From Microvelia longipes (taxonomy: Eukaryota; Arthropoda; Insecta; Hemiptera; Veliidae): DNA of 64,000 nt. Shown here one piece after another: positions 42,101-54,900 of this stretch. Position 1 is the first letter of the stretch, and each line of letters starts with the position of its first letter. The stretch spans positions 17,918,595 to 17,982,594 of the forward strand of contig JACMZG010001908.1 of the NCBI GenBank assembly GCA_018340805.1, written 5' to 3'. The notes under the pieces are model-generated. The model was given only the letters and a program-made list of their open reading frames with translations. It made no database searches and had not been told where the DNA came from. The translations under genes were made by a program, and so were the position numbers.

Positions 42101-45100
42101 TATTACCTCTAAGTATAAGTGTTTCAGTCTTGGCTAATCTGAAGCCAAATATGTTAAAATTTAAAGAATTTCGTGAGTCAAACAACCTGGTTGCAGTTAT
42201 TGATTTCATGAAAACTTAGTTGAGATTGCAGCTTATATTTCTGCCCCAGGAAAGCCATGGGTTCTCCAATGGGCCTTTTCTCAAAACAACATAGAAACAT
42301 TTTTTCAGGGCTTATAGTATTCTTTAAGAATATTAAGGTTCATTATGCATTTTCTATTAAGTAAACGGAATGTCGAATTATTTTTAAGTTTTATTATTAT
42401 ATTTTTTGTATAAAATACACATTTTCTTCTTAAATTTTTATTTTTGCTCAAGTAAAATTGAAGATAGTTTATTTAATTTTGTACCATTCTTTTAATTAAT
42501 GTTTGAAGGTGTGAGAATAATAATCGGTAATGTTTTCCGTTCTCTCATTATTTACTTCACTCTCAATTCGCCAACTCTTGTAATAATATATCATTTTGAT
42601 ACTACCGAGTTTTGCAAAACATGAATAGTTGACACAATATAATTGTGCGAGAGACACCAAGGAAATGTAACAAGCAAAATGCAATGCTACATCTGGGAAC
42701 TGTTCCATCATTCGACATTCGTCATACTTGATGGCTCGACATAATGTCATGTCCCACTCTGTTTCGTTACGTCTAACTCATCAGGGCGCCGACAGAGCCT
42801 GAACTCACTCTCATTTTGCCTGAACTCATTTTGCTTGTTACATTTCCTTGGTGTCTCTCGCACAATTATATTGTGTCTTGTAATAATATCTCTATATTTC
42901 ATCCAGGTTTCCAGCTGCTATTTCAAGATTCTAAATGGTTACTGTTTTTTATAAACAATCCTTAATTTGTTAGAACTTAGTAAATTTAAATTAAGTTTAA
43001 GTTAAAATAGTCGACTTAATTTCATTAAAACAATGTCCAACAACAGCTTCCTAACAATTTATTTAAAACACGATTTACAACCAGTAAAATATACAATTTA
43101 TAGCGAGAAAATTTCTCAGACAAATTACAAGAAAACTAATATTGGAAGTTTCCTATAATTTAATTATAAAAGTTTAACGGTAAGGACTTATCTCGGCATT
43201 GTCATTTTATTACAAACTTTGTATCAACTTAAAGACTTAATCCATAAAATAGCGAAACAGAGAGGGTGGCAACACTGTTAACAATTTGCAGTATAACCTA
43301 ATAACCATAGAGATATATACTAGAGGGGCATAGCCTATCTAAATCCATTGAGAGGCTTGAAACATCGTTTTGGGCCTCTTAGAGGCTCTGTGTTACCTCA
43401 TTAGGACCTCCCTTAACAAACAGTAAGTTAAGGTTATGATAAATCAATTATCATCTGTTTTTAACTCATTGTTTTTTGTTTTATTTTCTATTTGAAGGTT
43501 TGTGTTATGTAAGTTAATGTATAATTTTGTTTATTGGATTATTTTTTTACTTTTTTTATTAGCTTTTCTATTATATTAAAAACACCAAAGGGGTTATTAA
43601 TATATGTTATGTTAAAATTAAAAGGTTATATTTACCTCAAGTTGAAGAAACAATTGAACCACCGTCGATACTTGCTGTTGGATTTGAATATCCAACAGCA
43701 AGTATCGACGGTAGCTGATTCTTCAGTTTGTTATGTTATCTGATGTTTTAAAATTCAACACATAGGATATTTATTCCTCGCCAGTAATAATCTCTGTGCT
43801 TTAGAACAAATAAGAAATATTAAAAAGGCAACCATACACAAAACATATATGAACAGGGAGCCATATGAATACGATCTAGTTGTAAATAATAAAATTTGAC
43901 GGGATCCCTGAGCCAAAAATCGCAAATAAATAAATCATTTATTTGCAAGAAAACAAGAAAACTAAAATTGGAAGGTTCCTATAATTTAATCATAAAAGTT
44001 AAGTTCTTATTTATTTTTATTAAGTTAATAATCATCTATAACTATTACTAATATAACAAACTAACTTAAATTAATAACTTAATATAAAATCAACGAACTA
44101 ACTAAAAATAAAAATAAAATAATGTAAAAATCGCAAATAGTCGGCCAAAAATTTAAGTTCGCTTGCTGGTTTGCTTACTTTTTTATTATTTTTGTCGTAG
44201 TATATCATACTATCGAGTTGTAATTACAGAGGGGGAATAGCCTATGTCAATACATTGAGAAGCCTGTAACATCTTTTTGGGGCTCTCAGGAGCTCTGTGT
44301 AATCTCATTAAAACCTTCACCAAGAGTAATTTAAGATTATAATAGATCAGTTGTTTTCGGCTTACCACACTTTGCTTGTGTTTTGATTTGTATTTTTAAC
44401 GTTCTACTATATAAGTTAATACATTGTAATTTTTTACTGATTATTTGATTATACCAAGGATGTTGAATAAAGGGGATGACGCACTAAGTCGATTTGCCGT
44501 ACAAAAATGTGACCCCATGGAAAACCAAAAAATAGAAAGAATTCAACACGTCTAAACATCATCTGCAAATGCTTGGTACAAAATGCGCATGCTTACAATT
44601 CACATAACAGCGCAGGTCTTAAATTTTAGAGGCAAACTTACCTCTCAATGGTTTCCCATTGTTTATTGATTGAGAAGGTTATAACAAAACAAGCTTAAAT
44701 CATCACTCACTCATGTGGCAATGTGTAGTCCAAAATTTAAAATTAAAGAAGCACAAACGACTTAACAAGCACCACAAATGTAACAATCACGAGAAGCACA
44801 GAAGAAAGTTAAGAAGCAAACTCGACAACCTTGCTACATAACCTGCGTTTGGCGCCTTTTTTCATCATAACCAAGGGTTAGGTATGTTTGCCCCTATTTA
44901 TCTATCTCATACAACTTCCATGGGGTCAGAAATGTTTCTTAATGCGTCATCATCTTTATTCAATATCCTTGGATTATACTATAATCAAGTAATCTGACCA
45001 CTAAGCGAAGGTTACTTTTTCGAACCCATAGGGCCCCTTTATAATATCTCTAATATCTCTATGGTTGTATTATTTAAAAAATTATATGATTTTTCTTCTT

Positions 45101-48100
45101 TCAATATTCTTGTTATTCTTCTTGCTATTATGGTTGACTTATTCCTTGTTATTGTAATTCTTCACGAGGTAGCTTCAAAATAATTGCGTTTTTCAATGTA
45201 GACTTTTTAAGATTTGATAAGGCTAAGCATTAGGCTTTAAAGAAGTATGCTTTGATGGGTCATCCCTACACCCCAGGAATGACAGTAGTACAATAGCATA
45301 TTTCTGACGTAATTTTTGACAAAATCCTAGACAACCTATGATCACATTGCTTGATTTTAAAGCTCTTGGAAATCTTTATATAAAGCAAAGTTATGAAGAG
45401 CAAAAGAATATTTAAGTAAAGAGTTTGATAATTAAAAATTCTCATATCGTATTCGTGAATAACCAATGAGCACACGCTGCCGTCCTATGCTTTACTCTTC
45501 TCTTTTGTAATTAGTTTACATTTAAAAGTTTGGATATTTTTTAAGTTCAGGTTATTTTTTCGTTGTTTAAAATTTAACATATAGGGTCCCTCTTGTAATA
45601 ATATCTCTATGCGTTTATGTATGTATATATGTAAAAAAATGTACGTGACAAATAATGTACATCCTACAATAAACATATGGTGAGAAGTAATGTACTTTAT
45701 TTTGCTAATATTATTAGTATTCGTCACCATTGTATATAATTATTAATTTATTTAAAGACTCATGATGGGTCAGGCGAAATATAGTCATTTAAAGAAGTTA
45801 GAAGTTGTTATTTCAGTTCCATCAAGTGTCTTAAATAAATTAAAAATTTATTTTGCTAGTTACCACCTCGTGTCTAACTATTATTATTAAAAAATAATAC
45901 AGATTGGTCATTTAAATGTTTTATTTGTGGTGTAAGTGTCTTTCAGTGCCATCTCAATCATTATCAAAAAACTAAAAACCTGTATAACATTAATGACACA
46001 TTTTTTATGGGTAATTTCAGAACAATGCAGATACGAGAAGGGGCCATGGTCTGAGTGCGATCCCAAGACAAATCTCCGTGCCAGAACTTTAAAATTAAAA
46101 AAGAAAACGGACTCTACAGATTCACAAGCTAACTGCGAACCAACCAAGACTATCCAGAAGAAATGTAAAAAAGGTAAGCTCTATCTATTTTATTGTTTCA
46201 GTAGGATGGGTCGGTTTTTTCTGTCGAATTTCTTCAATTGTTTCATATAATGATCTAATTTAATCCCACAGTCAAAGAAAGTATTTGGCGAAAGAGTAGC
46301 CGGTTGATCAATTTCTAGAAAAAACTTTTTTTCGGGCGGCTGTAAGTAGGCACTTTACATCCTCGAAAAATTATGTGAAATGCGTTTTTTACCGTCAGCG
46401 ACAGTTTAATAGTTTTTACTATCGGCGACGATAAAATTTTCGTTTTTCACTGTTTCTGGTGAAGTTCCTCCAATGTCCACTAGATGGGCGCTAGTAGTTT
46501 ACAACAAGGTTATAATATTACCTTGCTTGTTCTTTTTACATTTTTTGTTTATAAAATAATGAATCAAACGTTTTTTTTAACGAAGTTTTGTATTCTTCGG
46601 AAAGTGAGTTATTAATTATTTATTATCAGTGTTTAATAATCATGGATAGTGATTTAGACATTAAAAAATTTTAATAATTAATTTTTTTTATACATTATAC
46701 TGTTTTTCTTCTGTTTCTTTTAAAAAGTTGTTTTCTATTACTACGCCCGGAAAAATAGCATACTAACATATGCTATTTTTCCGATAGCACTCTCACTACA
46801 CGAATGAAAGTGGCTCTTTTTTACCTCTGCTTCTTTTTACTTTGACTGTAAATATAGTCACCACGGTAAAAAAATAACCTTCTTCATAGTCTTGTAACAT
46901 AATACACTATATTCTCATAAACCATAAATATATATGGTTACTTTGCTTATCTGGTTAATACTTAAAGATTCAAAATTTTATATATTTGTCCCTGTTAAAA
47001 CTTAGTAGATAACACATGTAATATTTGAATGGAGCATGTGAAAAAATAAATGCATCTTAGGTAGGGTACTACCTTAATGCCGCCTCCGTGGCCGAGGTTG
47101 TTAAGGCGTTAGTCTTTACACTGACCTTTGACACCCACGGAGGTCTGGGGTTCGCATCCCAGGTGACGCTCTCAGTTTATAGAAGATTATTGTTTAGATA
47201 AATTATCGCCAACTTTAGAATACACTTTGAGCGTGACGGTTGCTACTACCACCCGAGGTGGTTCCCGCAGGGGTTATCCCTGATGAGCCGCAAGGCTCTA
47301 AACGGGTATTATTACTATATTATTATTATTATTACTACCTTAATATAATACACTATTTTTGGGAGAGTAAGTTTTTCTTGAAAAATGAAATTTTAGTCCT
47401 TCACAAATTGATCCAGGGACACTCTTTACAAGCAAATTGAGTGTGCCATCTATGCTGACTCTCCTCGGAGTGCGATTATAAATAAAAGAAAGTTTTTACA
47501 TTTCATTCGATTTTAAACTTCTTGCTTAAGCTATGTTATAAAATGCGTTTCGCATTTATTAAAGCTATTAATAATAGCTTATTAATATTAATTTATTAAG
47601 CTATGTTATTAAAGCTTTTCGCAAGAAAAGTTTATACATTCTATACACCTACATTCTATAGGTACCTGAGTACTTATCGGTACATACTTTTTAAATACTT
47701 TCTTAGTAGAGAGACTATTTACTTATTTATTCGGACTTTACGACCCTACTAACTATTCTAAATATTCCCCGCAAGGGGATGAATTTGTTTTTCTGGCGAG
47801 TAGGTTTGTGTTAAGTAATAAGCTAAGTGCAAGCACATGTTTAGATAGTATATTTTACTTGGTAGAATATAAAAAGCCCCTTATATTTTATAAGAAGGTT
47901 CTTTGCCTCATGAGAACGTAGAAAGAGCATCTTTTTAGAGGCTAAACTTTAGAATTGATTTCATGGTATTTTAAAAGTCAATGAACTTAATTGTTCAACA
48001 ATGTAATGAACTTGTTTTGTTCGTTTTAGCGAATTTCCTTTGGGAATAAAATTCACTAATGGAATATTTTTTAAAGGGGCGTTTCGCTTAAAATATATGG

Positions 48101-51100
48101 GATCAATTAAATAGAAATATTTCCAGTTCTTAAAAAAAAAATGGAAAACCTAAGCACTTTTCTATTTTTTGATACTTTGGTTCTGTAAATCTACCCTGTT
48201 TTAATTATTAGTGCCAAAATATGGAGTTTCAGTTTTAAAACTGCGTTATGAATTGATGTTCTAAAATGGGGCTTAAAATAATGCTAAAATTAAATACTTT
48301 AGGTTATATTTTGAACTTTGCTTAACATAAATAATTGCTTCATTGATTTTTATTTTTCCTCACGTAGGTCGAAGGTTTATAGGAAAGGTATTTGCCCTAA
48401 AAATTTGGCCCTATAAATTGTCCGTTTCAGGGTCTTTTATTATGACAGTCTGAGAGATTTAACCATAATGTGTTTGTTTGTCTCTATGTGTGTGTGTGTG
48501 TTTGTATCTGTGTCACATAAACCCGCTGTGTTTACACAAGACAAACATTGCACAAAAATCAGACATAGGTCAAGTTGTACTACCCGAAAGGTAATAATGT
48601 TTAGGACCGTGTTAACCTATTAGGCTGAGAAACGTATCACCCAATTTTTACCGAAAAAAAATAGGAGTCTTTATGTATATGTACACATGTATAGTGTATG
48701 GAGGTACACACTTTTAAATATGTTTCACCTTAAAAAACTAATCTTATATCAATGAAACCTGATCGAAAAAATTAAATGAAATGAAAATGTTAGTCAATGA
48801 AACTTCATCAAAAAATCAAGGCCGATGAGAGAAAGAACTGATTAGATTTTGGGACTTATCCCATTTGGCGTACCAAAATAGTGTCTCTTTCAACTATAAA
48901 AAAATCTTAAAAATTACGAAAACATATTTGTTTGGTAAAAAGTGATTCTAATGACGCTTGAAGTTAGGCTCTGACGGTTCTCGGTATATAAGTAAGAGTG
49001 GATGTTTACGTCTCTTTTAAGCAATCAACAGCTGAAATGGCTGCTCCAATTTAATTGAAACTTGGTTTAATAATCCACTTGGTATATAAATTTAGATCTG
49101 AACTTTACGCTTAGGGTTGTATTCATTTATAGTATTGTACACGGTTATAATCAGTTGACAATGTGGGAAAATAATGTTGAGGAACCAATGAGGTTGGTCC
49201 GATTTGAAATTTTTAGCGTGAATTAAAATCCAGTACGAACCTTATTGGCTCTCTCACAGCAAAATAACCGTGTGTCAAACTATAAATTTAAACCCCATAA
49301 TAACGTCACTTGGTTAACCCTAGGCTCTGTGCAAGTGTTAGCATAGTTTCACCTTAGTGCAGAATAGTTTTCGATACTGAATGCGACTCTTAGTCTTCAG
49401 TTAGAACCATACATCTTCGTGAACAATTTAGTTAAAAAAATCCATCCCCTTTTATACAACATGGTTAGGTTATTCTATTTTATTTTGAACTACTCTGAAA
49501 GAGTATTCTTGCTTCTCTATTATTTATTTAGTTCAGTATAATTTTCACAATTTTATAGACATAGGCTTTTTGAAATTTCAACAAGCCATCAAGTTTTAGG
49601 TCCTTATTCCCACTTCTCCCCTTCCTAGGCTCATGCATTGATTAGACATTTCATAACTTTGTTCAACAAGCATACCTCGAGGGCACACTAGCACTCCCTA
49701 GCGTCGAGTATCATCCTAACTGTCTTAATAGACTCATTTCATCAAATATACAAAAGGCACATCTACACAAAAACTTTTCAAAAGTACATGAAAAGTTTTA
49801 GAAATTATTTTATTAAGTTTGACCTATATTGTTGAAAAACTTTTTAAATAAGAGAGTAAGCTGTATAAAGAGTTCTCTCTCAAGTTATATTTTTTTTTAA
49901 TTTAACTGTATTGCTTGAAGCAAACTACTTGCTATTTTTTGTTTTAAAAAGATTACCTTGGTTGCTGAATTGGACAACAGCTAAAAATATAAAAAGATCA
50001 GATAAAAAGTCTTCACTATTTGTCAATAGCAACAAAAAATTGAGTATAAAAGAGCAACAACAATTGAGGATAAAATGGTCCTCAGGTAATCCACTTGTCT
50101 CGGTCACCAGCAGTCTTATTTTTTTTTTATTTTTTTTCAAATTAAATATTTTTTTACAAATATTAGCCACAAGATACATTTTGATTTGTGTTTTGACGAA
50201 TTCATATTTGAATTACTTAAACTACTTATCGTATTGTTTTACGCTTGCACCCGTAGCGTCATTTTAGCGTTTCTACTCTCCCTAATGCCACCTCACCGAG
50301 AGCCCGTAGAGTTTATACACACACAGTAACTAAGGATGATTTAGGTACTTCTACCCTTTCCCTTTCGAGACTGCATCTGTGACCAGGTTCATAGATTATT
50401 ATATTTTCTTTAGTGCCATTTTCTCATTAGTCTCATCTAGCCCTCCTGTAACTAGTTTCTATCTATCTCACCAGTTCCTCTTATCTTACCAGATACTCGT
50501 AATACTCACTGCTCTGTCCAGTTTGGTACAACCCAACGGGGAGAGACGCCGGTTGCAACCCCGAAGTTAGTGTACTGTGCATAAACCCATTCCTATAGAG
50601 CTGACATGTAAGCCAAAGTTCCGCAGATCACTAGGAGGCGTCTTCCAGAACCGAAGACATCATCCCTGATCACCTACGCTAATCGTGGGACCACAGACAC
50701 CGCTAAATCCGGGTCAGCACTTTCACAGTGCTCGGTCCGATTCAGTATCTTTTGACCTTCCACGGACCTGGAAAACTTTCTTTACATAAGGTGGAGACAA
50801 CGGAAACCTGGATCCAGACTTGTCTCAGATAATATCCAACGCCACATTTGCATAACAGCCAAAAGAAACCAGGTAACACCCAGGTTGGGTTGGCAAGCCT
50901 TAAACTTAAGGCCTCCCGAGAGAACTACAGGAGATAAACTTATGTAAGGTCATCTACTGGCTGGATTTGAACCATGGACATCCAGGTCGTAAGCGAGCGC
51001 TCTACATCTGACCTATCAGTCCTCGATACTTACTCGTAGTATTCAAATAATGTTTGTAAATGTTTTATCGGTTGTTATATACCTTAATGGCATCGATATA

Positions 51101-51924
51101 AATTTTACATATTGTAAAATGTATATTGGGACAAACGAATTCGAACATCAATTCGAAGAATCGATAGGTGGTGTTAACTAGGGTCAACATTTGGATAAAG
51201 TCCAATTTTGTTTTTTAGCCAAGGGAGTTAAATTTGATGGTAAATAAATAAGACTCTATTGATCATCAATAGAAGAATAAATAAAATTAAGACCCTAAGT
51301 TATGACTTATGCGATACCACAAAGTCTGCCTCTAAAACTAAAATTATTATAAGTGTATTGCCGCTGATCAAGAAAATCTTTAAAGTTCTAATATATTAAT
51401 AATTATCGCAGAGCAGATTATAATTACTTAGTTTTTTTTTATAATCATAAAACATGCAAAAATAATCTCTGTAAATTATTTCCTTTAAAAAGGAAAAATT
51501 TTACTTACCCATTCTTCTGAAACACATTTTATTTTCTGGACCCCAAAAGTTATCTTAATTATTTAAATTAGGAGGAATAATTTATGCAAATGAATTCTTT
51601 TACAAAGCTAAAAATAAGCTATAGAGTCATTTGGAAGGGACTAACTAGAACCCTTTTATAAATATAAAACAAAATATGTAAGTCATTGTATAAATTGTAA
51701 AATAAAAATAATTTCTGTCTTATAATTATAGACTATTTTTAGTTCTTATTTTCTATTTAGTTTTTTTTTATTAGACTATTTTTAGTTAGTTATAGATTAT
51801 TTTTATTTACATGCAGTTTTATAGTTTATCGATTAAGGCCGTTCACATCGCGAGACCTGGACGCAGAAAAACGTTTTTATACGATTTTTTGATTCACTGA
51901 CACTCACACACACACACACACGTG

Positions 51925-51979
<55 letters not shown>

Positions 51980-54900
51980 CATAGGGTGGTCTAATATTCT
52001 TCACCCTCTCTTAATTTTTGAATAAAAAAGATAAATTTTTGAAACTAGGTTATCTCCATTATGTATAGTAAAGTTATTTTTTTTGCATTGACATTAGAGT
52101 AATTTCTTTTCTATCAATAATAGTTCACTCTCCATAAGGTGGGGCAAAACTATAAAATGGCCCCAAAAGTAGTTTAAAATAAATTCTTTTGAGGGATATT
52201 TATGTTCTTGAGGTTAAATAAATTATTTATAGCTGGAAATTTTTTCCATGACCAATAACCCTATAAAAGAACAAAATTTAAAAGGGGACCAAAATAATCA
52301 ATAAATAAATAAAATCAATCAACTATTAAAAAGAAAAAAAACTCTACTTTTAAAAGTAAGAGCAAACTATTGCTGATAGAAATAAATGCACTTTTACTAT
52401 TTTGCATCCTACAAATAGCCAAAAATGCAGAAGGGATCCAAAAAATTTAAAATAAGGGTGGACTATCAGTGATGGAGGCATATGTATAAAAACATTTTTA
52501 TTTTACCTAAAGAACACAAAACGCCCATAATAAGAAACGGGGCTTCGACCCGTTTCCCCCGGTAACCCCCGTCTACACGGTGTAAAATCGATGTCGAGGA
52601 TTCAACCTGGTGTTCAACCCAGTGTTCAATATATCGTGTAGACGTAGATGATGTAAGAATTTTAACTGATACTGGGCAATTACGATGACCATCAGGAGGG
52701 CGGGGGATGTGAAGCGAACTCCAGCGCCGACGCCGATTAGCAGCGAAAAAGCCGAAGAGCTCCTGTTTTTATTTTACGAACACTTGACCTTTGGTACCTT
52801 AAAAAATAAATTTTAAGTATACTGTGCATGTAGTAATGAATACGTTTGTAGAATAACCCGGTGTAGCACTTTAATTAAGTGGTTTCTTAATTGTATAATC
52901 CTTAATATTTTAGGTAGGATTAATTAATTTAGTTTATACCTGGATCAGTTTCTTAAATAAGATTTTTTTTCCTTACTTGTTCTTTTTCTCATTACACCTT
53001 TAGTATGTAGGAAAGCAATGTATATGCGAACTATTAATCTGAAACCGATATATTTTTTGAATTAGAGACCCCTTAACAAGTTGTTTTAGTTGCGGGTTTA
53101 AATACATTAAACACATACTCTCTACCGTCTTCCAAACTAAATTACACTTAAGACTTTAAAAATTGTATTGAAATTTCAATAGCCCTTTTTTCTATGTTAA
53201 TAGCATATAAATTTATCTTACTCAATCTAATGTGATATTCTTGAATATTGTCATAACTTAAAAGTATTCTATAGTGACATAGAAAGAAGTTACGCTCATT
53301 TTTGAGTTTTGTTCTTGAGGACTATCCTTATCTATTTTACAGTTGTGTCTTCTTGTTGAGACCTTTATGAGGACGTTCTAATTATTTCGGTAGAGAGTAC
53401 GTTAATGACGAAGTGGTTTTTGAAAGTCTTCCTGTGAGACAGTACTCATGAGGAAGTAGATGTTGAAAATCTGTTGAGACTAAACATATGAGGAAGTAAA
53501 CGTATATTAAATCTTCTGGTGCAGACGGTTTTGACGAGGGTAACGTTTTCCGGTGAAGAACGCTTTAGTAAGTAGAAGTTGAAAGTCTTTCAGTTAAAAC
53601 AGAACTGATGAGAAAGTTGATGTGTCTGTTGACGAGGAAGTAAATGTGTGTAGATGTTTACAATCTTCCGAGACATTTTCAAGAGGTTGACACATGTTCT
53701 AGAGTGTACCCTATTGTAGAGCGTGCAACTGATTTACTGCGAATGCACAGTGTAGGAATTTAGTTTTGTTCAAATATTACTGTTCGGTTTTGTATCTACA
53801 TGTGTTGATTGATTAGGGTCAACCACTTTATGCATTAAACCCCTAAAGGTGTATACTGGAAACGAGGTCACCTTGGAGGTCACCCTTTCTTAACGTAGTT
53901 TTTGTAAAAAAGATGATTTGATTTCATTTTGATACTAACTTTTGCGCTTAAACAGAAGAGTATCAAAAATATTCAATGGAACACAAAAAGAAACACTGAT
54001 ATACTATGAAAAAACTGAACCTTAGAATATTAAACGCTTAATTCATTACGGTGATAATAAGTCCACCACCGAATAGCTTCAACGCTGAGGAGGTATAGTA
54101 AAAGACAAAATGACTGTTCTATTCCCATAGAGATATTATTACTAGAGAGGCCCGAAAGGTGAAATATTGAAACATTGAAAAAATGACCTGACCAGCTTAG
54201 CGTATAATCAAAATTATCAAGTAATTAGTAAATCAAACAATCAAATATAATCAAATTACAGTTACTTATATAGGAAAATGCTATAAATACAAATAAATTC
54301 ACAAACAATTTGCGGGAAACCGAAATCAATTTATTTATTTTAGCCTTAACTTCCTCTTGAAGGAGGTTTCAATGAGGTTACACAGAGCCCCTGAGAGCCC
54401 CGAAAGGATGTTTTAGACCTTTCAATGTATTGAGATAGGCTATGCCCCCTCTAGTAAATATTTCTATAGCTATTCTTATCACACCTCAAGCCTAAACTGT
54501 TAAAATAATACAAATTATTACTACCTTAAACTGCAGAAAGAACCATATTAAAAATAAACTGCATGGAATGGAAAAAACATTATTCTTTAATTATTTGCTA
54601 ATTGAGGTATAAATTATGGATTGTCTTAGTCTATCCTTTTCTTATCTTCATCTCTCTTGTTCTGCTACTCTCACGTATCTACCTGTTTTATTTTGTCACT
54701 CCCTAGTCCCTGGCTTTTATTTTGTTACCCTCTCATTTCTGGGTCTCTTATTTCGTCGCTCCCACACCCGTCTCTTCTTTTTGTCACTCCCACAGTCCCA
54801 CACCTCTGTCTCTTTTATTTTGTCGCATTCTTTTATTTTATTTTCCCTCAATTAGAACTCTTTTTAGTCTCTCTCTTATTTACTTTACTATCTCAATTCA

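Noticed and set aside
47080..47167. Plus-strand Ser/Leu tRNA gene
   Set aside because: The acceptor stem does not close and it is continuous with a SINE body and tail inside a 12-bp duplication.
49911..50267. 118-residue plus frame and an overlapping minus frame
   Set aside because: Both are low-complexity Leu/Phe/Lys strings in AT-rich intron and match no family.
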